Positions 55,030 to 64,000 of a DNA stretch of 64,000 nucleotides are shown one piece after another. Position 1 is the first letter of the stretch. Every line of letters starts with the position of its first letter. The stretch is from the NCBI RefSeq assembly GCF_051622035.1, contig NC_135355.1:42201486-42265485 (forward strand). Reading direction: 5' to 3'. The notes under the pieces are model-generated. The model saw nothing but the letters and a program-made list of their open reading frames with translations. It was not told the origin of the DNA and made no database searches. Origin of the DNA: Arctopsyche grandis. Taxonomy: Eukaryota; Arthropoda; Insecta; Trichoptera; Hydropsychidae. A program made the translations under genes and the position numbers.

Positions 55030-56005
55030 CGTGTTTAAGTCGAGAATATTCTCGGAGAACGAGAATATTCTCCAAAAGATTATTCGCCGAGAATTTTATT
55101 TTTTCTTGGTTATAAGACATCTCTAGATAGTTTATTAGCTTTTTAGACGATTCTAGGATATTTTTAGAACCTAATAGGAGTAATAGGACTTTTTAGAATG
55201 TCTGGAAGCATTTTGAATGAAATTTTTTCATTGTGACGACAGAAACACTACCACCATGAACGCTTTTCCGCGAAATTCTCACAGGAATGCAATGCTTATT
55301 AACTCTGGAAGCAATAAATTATACATATTTGTATTGCTTTGGTGAATATATTCCAATGAAAATGTTCCAACTTATTGATTTAATCATTCTTTTAAACTTA
55401 ACACACAAGATCGAAAAAAAATATTTTATTCATTTCCTCCCACATCTTTAACGTTCTCATGAATGTTTATCAATTTACTTTCAAAGTTTTCGACGAAATT
55501 TTTTAACACAGATTTTGCATGAGTTTGGGTATTTTAATTGTTATTTCACATTAGTGCGTACTTTTAAAACACATTACATAATATGAAATCGTAAATTTAT
55601 TAAGTGTAGAAACGATAAAAATTGATAAATAAACAATGCGAGTTGCCATTAACACTAAATTTTTTTTTCTTCCAGATCTATAAATAAGTTGCTTGGAGTT
55701 TTTCTCCGAAATCGTTAAATCTTTTAACACAAACTACACAATAGGCGTAATATTTCTGTTGTGTTTCGCCAACTGCTCAAAAGTCACATTTGCTTACCAT
55801 CTGTGTTAAAAATTATGTTTTTGCATTAGTTAATTAATTTTATTCGTGTCTTCCTTCATCTTACCGTTCACATGAATTTATCCATTATTTGAAATTGCAA
55901 CGGAATATGTAGTATAAAAGCCTTCCAGATGCTCTAAAAATGAATATGAAAATTCTCGCTTTGGAGAATATTCTCCAAAAGATTATTACCGAGAATTGTA
56001 CAACA
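55030..56005. repeat. Paired GAGAATATTCTC repeats flanking ~900 bp
   Basis: GAGAATATTCTCCAAAAGAT followed by TATT-x-CCGAGAATT occurs at about 55059-55094 and 55963-55999 in the same orientation. The left site has an extra GAGAATATTCTCGGAGAAC just before it. Between are AT-rich sequences without a gene. The direct repeats could be ends of an unrecognised element. Confidence 0.5.
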
Positions 56006-59000
56006 CTAGTTAGGGCCCAATGATGGCCAGCGATTTAAAAGAAGCCATCTCTATAATGTGCCATAATCTTTCCCTAAACTTCTGCTGGGTATGTGCAAAA
56101 TTTCATTCCCGTACAAATTGATTGCGAAAAATATTCGAATGCATGGAAGATTTAGAAAATATTTTTTGAGACTTGGATTATTTTTGTTTTGATTCATACA
56201 TGTATATATGTAACTCTCCATACGAGTAAATAAATACACTTACGAAATCTTCGTAATGTATTTATGTAAATATACAGTTTCACTGTCTATGGTGTTTATA
56301 TTTTTGGCAATTTATAGGTTGCGTAAACGTATATGTATAGAATACATATTTTAGGCCAAGTAGAAATGTGAAATTAGTAAAACAACCATTTATTATACCA
56401 AAAATAATGTATTTAAAATTTTGAATATACAAAATAACTGTGGATAATACTATATGTACAGTAAAATATATATAAAAAGATAAAATCACAAAATATAAAA
56501 CTCTTTTTCTTTTATTCAGTAAAACATACCATATTTCAATGTAAAAATATGGCTAAAGGAATGATCATTATATCAATTTATCGATAACATACATTAAGAT
56601 ATTAATAAAACAATAATTTAAATAGAAATAAATAATATAAAAATAGGGTTGCCACAACCGTCAATGAATTTCACAAAAAAATCTGACTTTTAGTCAATCA
56701 ATATGATCAATATGATACTTAATCAATATATAATATAATATCAATAATTTCTTAGCTCCCCAAAGGATTTTTTGTGTTTGTAAGTGATAGACTGAAACAA
56801 AGAAAGTTTAAAAGATTCTCAATCATTTTTTTTTTCATACAAGTATAGTATGCAGATATTTTGTTTAAAAATAAACGAATTATCAACTTTATGTAAAAAA
56901 AAAAATATCAAATTCAAAATCATCAAATTCAACAAATCTTGTACCACAAACAAAAGATTGCATGTACTATTTAACATGCTTTTTTTGTATACAATATCTA
57001 AAATGTTAAATATTACAAACACTCAAGTGCATCTAGCGTTTAATTGTCACACAAAAAACATCACATTTACATTAGAACTTCTACGTAATTAGTCTCACAT
57101 AAAAAATATATATTTTTATATACTTAAGTTCAACAGCTACTGATGCTGATAAAAGTAATCAATACAAAAAGAGCCTTGTAAAAATGAGTGTTTCCGTTAC
57201 CATGCCAGATGTTAAAAATAGTTGCAATCTCTAAAAGTCTAAATGATTAGTATCAAACAATAATAAAATTGTAATGTGTAAAATAAATATGTTAGTTGAA
57301 ATACTATAGGATTTCTATATTGATATGATAAATGTTAATAGTAAATAAAGAACGTTAAACATCATATGTTAAATCATTGGTGGAAGTGATATTTTGTTCA
57401 TTGATTATATAAAAATACATACATACATACATATATATATATATATTACATTTGAAACCACGGCATGTTTAGTTAAAAGTTAGGAATGTATTATACCAAC
57501 ATTGCATAAATATATGAATTTAATTCTTTTACAATTTAAAAACAGATATATTAATCAATATACATTTGATATTAAATATTCTATACACTCAGTTATCAAC
57601 AATATAGTTAAAAAAGTCAACAAAAAGTTTATCTAGACATTAAATCTCATACCCTACCATATCTCAAAAAGGACCAAGCACCATATAATTTACCCTTTCC
57701 ACCATTAACGAATGATCAATAAATATTATATGTATATTTTGGATACTGAAATACATACTAATAGAGTTATTGCAATACTAAAATAAAAGTGTGCGAATTG
57801 CAAAATGCACCTGAAACTACAAAAGGAAGAAAAATAGCAACTGCTAATGATAAATATTAGATATCTGCATATCTGTACATACATATAATATGAAGCGACT
57901 GTTAATATTATAATTTAATTTGGGGATGTGGAAATATTTTAACATTTACGGAAGAGAATATTTTAACTGAGTATTTCATCAAAACCCTGTAATTAAGAGT
58001 GATTTCGTAAATTATATATATAGATATTAAAATTATTGTGACACATTTATCATAAAAGTACGGTAAATATTTAAAAATATATATGTATATATATTTTGCA
58101 TTTAATGCAATTTGTATATGGGTTAATATGTATGAATATATTATATATATTTGTCAGAATTTGGCACTACTACAAATATGATTTCAATTATTTTGCATGT
58201 AACTACATTTGTTTAATAGGAATGTATCTTTCATAATGAATTACATGCTTAAAACGAAAATATATGTACTTTATTTAATTTAATTAAATCAAGTCTATTT
58301 GGTTAATAAATACAAACTTAACATATACATATATCATGAAATGTTATTCAACAAACGCCACATTTAATTTCTCAAATACATTCTTCGACATGTATCTATT
58401 AATTAATAAAGGGATCATAAAAAATAATGTTTTAAAATATTTCTTTTAACAACATTGCATACATACATACATATTATATTATGTAAATGAATGTATCATG
58501 ATACTTTATATGCTCTGTTGATAAAATATATCATAAAAAATATATTTTGTAAAACTACGTAATGTTTTTGAGATAATAATATGTGACCTTTTCTACGACT
58601 ACGTAAATTCAATAAATAACAAATTGATAATTTTGTCATTGCAGAATTTAAAAACACTACCATGCATATGGCTGTTACAATACGAGATACATAATAAATA
58701 TAAAATTAATTAATTTAAATAAACGAACAAGCCAAGGAAGTCAAAATATCATAAATTGTCAATTTTTTAGCCAACAAAAAAAGTTTGCTCACATTAAATA
58801 AAATTCACGTTAGTTAAATTATTCAGAAACAAACATGAATTCTCAAATCTTTGTATTCATCGTTAGTATTAAAAATAATATTAAAGAAAAACACGAAAAA
58901 ACCAAACAATTCTATTATAATACATACATATTATATGTAGTTAAAGTAATGGAAATTACACACGGTCAAAATCGAGAACGTGTAACAACTAAACAAATGG

Positions 59001-59072
59001 AATAAACTTCATACTAAATGGAATTGGTTAAGTCTACAGCTAAACTCATAACACAAACAGGTATTTGGTTAA
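56006..59072. other. AT-rich intergenic DNA downstream of the carrier gene
   Basis: About 3 kb, very AT-rich, with (ACAT)n/(AT)n tracts near 57416-57446 and 58080-58150. It must include the 3' UTR of the carrier gene on its right side. Short open frames here are of the size expected by chance. Confidence 0.4.
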
Positions 59073-60831
59073 TTAATTGTCTTTCTTTACTTGTAAATAT
59101 CCGAAGTTCAATCTTAGCTGTTCCAAAAAGACAAACGTTAATATAGTGTGTGGAGCCAGTCTTACAAATGCTGGCACATAGCCTTTGAAAAAGCTCATCG
59201 GTCCTTCTCTAGCGGTGCTGATGATTAAAGCCTTAACTCCTCTAACATCCTTGTCTCCGGCATTCATCGCTCTCGTTTTCAACACGTCCATCGGTTGAGT
59301 CATCGTGGTAGCTATTGCGCCCTAACAAACAGTAATAATATATTATCAATATCAATACAGTCGAATTACACATTACTTTGATAAAATATTGGCACTATGA
59401 ATGTATTCACGGATTCTTTCCTAAATTTTATTCAAGGATGAAAAATACAAATCAAATACATGGTGGGGCTGAAGCAATCGAACGATTAGTAACTTGAAAA
59501 AGAACACTCATTGAAAAGTATATGTCACTTGGGTGAACTTTCAGAACCAATGAATCAATTTTCAGATATTATACTGAGAGAGTAATGGACAATGTTTGAC
59601 ACTATACTGAGCTCATCCGAGTGATATTATCTTCATGTGGCAGAATGCTATTCTATGTATATGCAGTTTGGTTTCATTAAGCGTTAATTTTCAAGATATT
59701 ACTCCTAATTGTTTCCGCTCCACCTTGTACATACACACATAGGTAATTGGAATGTAACTAAAAATATTCCCAACTTACAGCCATCAGACTCGAAACTACA
59801 TGAAGTGCTACATTGTCTTCAAAATACGGTGTCTTAATGAGAAAACCTTTAATTTGATCATAGCAAGACAATTGACCGACAGTCATCAGAACAGCCCTTC
59901 CGACGGCCATACTTGCTCCGGACCACAAGCGGACCAAGCCTTCTTCCCGTAACACTCGAAATAAGCCATCTATTGCATGTTTATAGCTGCATGAATAAAG
60001 TAAAAATGATATTATTCAATACAATAATACATTTATTATAAAAAAAATAACAACAAATGGTTACTTTCGCCGTTGATCTGCTGGCAATTTTACGTCATTT
60101 TGCATACGAACGTTGACTAAATCAGCGGGTGTGCCTATAAAACCACCGGCAGCACCACCTAAAGCAGCCAACATTACTGAGTTTTGAACTGATAGAGGTG
60201 CTCCACCCTATAGTTAAATATGCACACATGTAAGCTTTATAATTAACTCAAAAATTATATGTACATAGATTATAACGGGTGATTCAACAAGTGTGGAAGT
60301 TTTTCTTAAATAGAATATGTTAGATATTTTATGAGTGAACATCAGAATTATTTATCGTATCTGAAAGTTTGATTTATGGCAATTAGTATACATAGAATGT
60401 GCTCGTATAAAATGTATTTTATTTAAGAAAAATCCATGCAAATCGTTGGATCACCCCAAATAATAGTAAAAAAATACATTTCGTTGCGTCATCTTTTGTT
60501 TTGTTACATCGTATATTCCAAATCGCACCATAGAATAAGATAACTGACGTAAAAGAGATGCTGATATTCCATTATAGAAAGCAAGAACACCTAGAAAAAA
60601 AGTTCTATTGTGTAGTAAATAATGTCGAGTGATTTGTAAATAATATTTGAAATTTAATGGAACCATACCTTGATTTTTGATAATGTTTAATGTTAACGTG
60701 CCAAGCGAGACCTTTTTTCCTTGTTGGGTTTGCAATTGCACTTTCAATAGATCTAATGGATGAGTACAGCATGCAGCTCCGGCCGAGGCTACTCCTCCAA
60801 AATACCAGCGCGATATCTTTTGGCCTTCCAT
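59073..60831 (-). CDS. Dic1: Mitochondrial dicarboxylate carrier (SLC25A10 type), complete
   Basis: Inner-mitochondrial-membrane antiporter exchanging malate/succinate for phosphate or sulfate-type anions (family knowledge). Exons in phase: 60669-60831, 60478-60590, 60065-60207, 59779-59986 and 59073-59321; 291 residues against 287 in human SLC25A10. It shows the three carrier repeats, each with the PX[DE]XX[KR] signature: HPLDLLKVQLQ, TPADLVNVRMQ and QPMDVLKTRAM. DIC-specific stretches: the start SRWYFGGVASAGAACCTHPL, MTVGQLSCYDQIK and HTILTFVFLEQLR. The ATG at 60831 aligns with the known family start. An acceptor at about 60855 leaves 23 untranslated bases in this exon, so a non-coding first exon lies upstream, possibly in the GC-rich block at 62330-62800. 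No damage seen. Confidence 0.96.
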
Positions 60832-60854
60832 TATGGTACTAAATTCAATCTAAC

Positions 60855-62325
60855 CTGTAATAAAATCAAATAAGAATTTCAATATACATATTCTTCTCTT
60901 GTACATGATAAAAATGATACGGAAGATGTGCATTTCACTAAACTTTAGTGACTAAAGCTTAACAAACAGACTAATCGTTATCAAAGTGACATGATAATGC
61001 CGACGAATAATGGTTAGCGTTATACTTCAATATTAAATATTGCCTGAATAATAAACGTACATATATCAACTCTATTTGAGATAACAGACAGTTTGCATAT
61101 ATTATGTATAATAATGTACATATATCGTAGATATGTACGCATACATATTATATGTAAGTACAATGAAATTCAGCAAACGTTAATCGAATTTATTTATTAA
61201 ACATCATTAGACTATGTAACATCAATTAAGATACGTCCGGGTCAGTAATCATTTTAGATACTATTGAATCAAAATAAGGTGAAATTTAATACAGGAAGAT
61301 AAGAATCTAAATTATATTTCACTTCATTTAATGAAGAATTGTGAAGTACATACACTTTCGATACTAAAATTTGTTTCACAGTTGAGACTCTTCATAAAAA
61401 TTATTTGGGCAAATATAGTCCTGCAAAAAGATTCAAACGATACGATTTCTTAACACTAGCAACATATTGCTATTGTCACCTCGTACATAGGACCAAATTT
61501 TATAAGCTTACTTTAACTTTGCAGATATATATGAATGTATAAAATATTCTTAAAAATGGCCAAGTTTCAAACCGATCGGAAGAATGTAGAGAATAGTGTC
61601 AGAGCAAAAGGCGAAGTGAAACATATGTATGTAAGCCTTGTAAAAAGTAAGAACCGGTCAGTTTGTGGAGACGTCATACATATGTCAAGAATTGCAGTCA
61701 GCTAGAAATGGACAGGAGAACACTCGAGGCTACAAAAGGTTATCAATAATCTAATCGGTCAATCATCATTAAATTTGTCGACTACAGCGGTTACCTTAGG
61801 CGTGCTAAAAATGAGTCAATTGAAGAACAAACAAGGAAAACACTACACTTATTGGTGAAATAATACATGGACGGCGAATATACATTGTATTACAATATAA
61901 TACACATATGTATATTGTCATCCATTAATAGCACAAAAGGTTGTGAGCAATTTTAAATCCGAATGATCGGAGACTGAAGCTTTTCACAATAAGCAAAGGA
62001 AACTTAACAATCGGAGGCACACAAAACGTTCAATAGGAATGTCACAAGCTACTTTTTAATTCGAATTTAAGGACTGCAGCGTTATTCAATACCGAAATCC
62101 GATCGCACGATTCGTTATGCAACAGACGCGACACTGGAATGAATTAGATTCGCACAGGTGTCGTGTAAATTGATCCAATTCGAATGAAATGCATTTGCAA
62201 CAACACTTCGTATCAATAGAAGACGGAGGTGCGGTGGATTTGGCGACAGAATGAATGGGAATCGTGTGAAAGTTTGCGATTACATTAGACTATATTAGAG
62301 AGGCGATTCGGAATCGTGTAGGCAG
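60855..62325. other. Probable 5' UTR intron of the carrier gene
   Basis: AT-rich and without a coding gene. The acceptor TTATTACAG at 60855 implies transcription from the right. Confidence 0.45.
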
Positions 62326-62329
62326 AGAA

Positions 62330-62800
62330 CGTGACACGCAACATTCGCAGTTGTATTCGCACCGGTATTCGCATTAGCACTGAAGTGTCGGGGTTTGCAT
62401 TCAAGGTCGAGCGGCCGGCGAGTATCGAGCGGCCGAAATTCAAGTTCGAGTCGATTTCAAGTTCGACTTCCGGCCCGGAAGTGACCCGCAGCGCCACCGC
62501 GCCACTGCGGATTCAAAACCGAAACACCAACGTTACCTCGTACGTACAATGCCAATGCACATATTATAGGTATAGCATAGCATCTACAGATGACAGATGA
62601 CAGGTGACAGGTGACAGATGACAAGTGGCGCCGGCCGGCCCGTCACTGTTTGACAGTTGCTGTCAAGCGTGATAGTGACAGTGACAGTTGAGAGTTGGCA
62701 GTTTGGCGCGTGCGCGTTGCTATACGACTGCACGTGGCGCAACAACTGCACGTGGCTGCTCCATCACTGGTCACTGGTCACTGATTTCTGGTCACTAATA
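62330..62800 (-). promoter_or_regulatory. GC-rich block with short tandem repeats, possible carrier promoter
   Basis: A GC-richer block in AT-rich DNA, 1.5 kb upstream of the carrier start. It contains TCGAGCGGCC repeats (62406, 62427), GACAGATGACAGGTGACAGG-type heptamer repeats (62586-62622), GGCGCCGGCCGG (62627), GTGACAGTGACAGTTGAG, two GCACGTGGC sites (62731, 62749) and CACTGGTCACTGGTCACTG repeats (62765). Position and composition suggest a promoter or first exon; no core promoter motif was fixed. Confidence 0.45.
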
Positions 62801-63250
62801 TACTTTTGAGATCGTCAACGTCGTAACTGTTTTGACGTCAAGGGTCCAGTGCGTTTGTCTGCGTCAAGGTCGGCCTCCCACTTCACTTGCTTCATTTTGT
62901 TCTCGCTCTTTCTCTTTTAACCTACGAACGAATCTCCCCGTTTGCCCAATCGGGATGTGCATTATCCATTTGAAGAGTAATACTAATAACACCGTGTCAC
63001 ATCCGTAGGGCTATCGCTCTCACTCTTCGTCGTAGGTAGATCGATTGTGCTTCCTTATTATAAACATTCAATGTGTCATTCAATTTCCATAACGACCGAT
63101 TGTATGAGAAACTCACCTTCACCTCACATTCTAAATTATTTTACTCATTGAACAATATTATTATTAGAAAGACTAGTGCTGTATGTAGGGTTATTAGATT
63201 TCTTGCAAGACGAATTAATTTAATAAATTTAAATTTATTAAATTTTCAAT
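62801..63250. other. Right-flank intergenic DNA
   Basis: Mixed-composition DNA with no recognisable gene. Confidence 0.35.
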
Positions 63251-63254
63251 AGAT

Positions 63255-63455
63255 GTCGGTCAAAGTCCCGACTTACAACCTATCGAATATTGATGGGCTA
63301 TTATAAAGCAAAGGGAATAAAAACAACACCCTGGGTCAAATTATGAGTTCAAAAAACTGTTGAAAATGTATGGTTTGAAGAAATTTCGGACGACATACTA
63401 TAAAAAGTCGTATCGTCCGTGCCGGCAGGTATCGATGCCGTCATAAAAGCAAGAC
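63255..63455 (+). pseudogene. Tc1/mariner transposase C-terminal remnant
   Basis: In one plus-strand frame 63262-63320 reads QSPDLQPIEY, a stop, then WAIIKQRE: the conserved QSPDLNPIENLW block that contains the last catalytic acid of Tc1-type transposases. After a frame change, about 63362-63455 reads WFEEISDDIL, a stop, then KVVSSVPAGIDAVIKARR, matching the C-terminal end. Stops and a frameshift show it is dead. Confidence 0.75.
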
Positions 63456-64000
63456 GATTGTCTAGTAATTATTATATTACTATTTATTGTTGTCATATGT
63501 CCATTCAAAAATATATACTGTAATATTATTTTAGCTAGAGACATTTGAAATACATATAATAAAAATGCCCTATTGTGCATGTTTTTTTAAAATTCGTATC
63601 TCGCCTTAATTTAAAAGTATAAATAATCTTTTTAAATCGTAAAACATGTTTAATAGTTGAAATCAAATAATAAAACCAAAAAAACTCGTGTATAGCTTCA
63701 TGTAATTTAAAAAAATCGAAAACATCGAACAATTGAAAGTGATGCGATTTCTCTGCACGGTACTGTATATGTATGGTGATTGTTTTATCATTCATAAACT
63801 AGTAATTTTGGTGAAAAAAAATTCGCATTATAAATCTAGCACAGCAAGAAATTTTAAGATCTTATAACTAGACGGACTCCGACGGACTGACTTTCGACGG
63901 CTAAAAAAATAGTTCTTTATTGTCAAACATTTGTTTTTGCTCTCCTGGTTTCTTGGACAATGGAGAGGTCTATTATTATTTTATGGCGGCAACTCGACTG
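63456..64000. other. Right edge, no feature seen
   Basis: AT-rich; ACGGACTCCGACGGACTGAC near 63873 is a small repeat. No gene supported. Confidence 0.35.

Noticed and set aside
1-64000. CRISPR arrays, operons, tRNA or rRNA genes
   Set aside because: No regularly spaced direct repeats with unique spacers, and no complete tRNA or rRNA gene was seen; the tRNA-Tyr match is only a retroelement primer site.

Overview
The window is an AT-rich stretch of an insect nuclear genome. The evidence is multi-exon genes with standard GT-AG introns, insect-type protein families, R1-clade and other LINE pieces, a BEL/Pao retrotransposon, piggyBac-, pogo-, Tc1- and P-element-like remnants, and scattered TTAGGTTAGG motifs. 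The insect order cannot be fixed from the sequence alone. No bacterial, phage or CRISPR features were seen.

Five host genes are well supported, and four are complete. (1) Minus strand, 1-21846: an RBBP6/snama-type E3 ubiquitin ligase. Seventeen coding exons could be joined in phase (DWNN, CCHC zinc knuckle, RING, proline-rich, RS-rich, and a repeat-rich last exon that runs off the left edge). (2) Plus strand, 32807-36574: diacylglycerol kinase epsilon, ten exons. (3) Minus strand, 37880-39097 and 41592-42818: two tandem paralogous secreted leucine-rich-repeat proteins. (4) Minus strand, 49761-52115: a BTB-BACK-Kelch protein, ten coding exons. (5) Minus strand, 59073-60831: the mitochondrial dicarboxylate carrier (SLC25A10/Dic1 type), five coding exons. 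The genes do not form a pathway; they are ordinary neighbours separated by repeat-rich introns and intergenic DNA.

The space between exons is largely mobile-element history. The snama introns hold an R1-type LINE, a second LINE nested in one arm of an inverted repeat pair, two solo LTRs, piggyBac-type MITEs with TTAA sites, a long foldback MITE, a tandem duplication and a broken P-element/THAP9-type transposase. Upstream of snama are a pogo/Tigger deletion derivative, one unrecognised short ORF, a GC-rich block of short tandem repeats that may be a promoter, and E-box-rich LTR-like sequences. At 27496-31380 sits a very young BEL/Pao element: 404-bp LTRs that differ at one base, a 5-bp TAGAC target duplication and a tRNA-Tyr primer site. 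It kept gag-protease but lost most of pol, and it is inserted inside an older MITE. The right third (42.8-64 kb, apart from the Kelch and carrier genes) is AT-rich with dispersed repeats, a tandem array carrying CCGGAAGT motifs, a 140-bp MITE with a 12-bp target duplication, and a decayed Tc1-type transposase end.

Exon borders were placed by reading splice sites and checking that codon phase is preserved across every junction. No transcript or database evidence was available.
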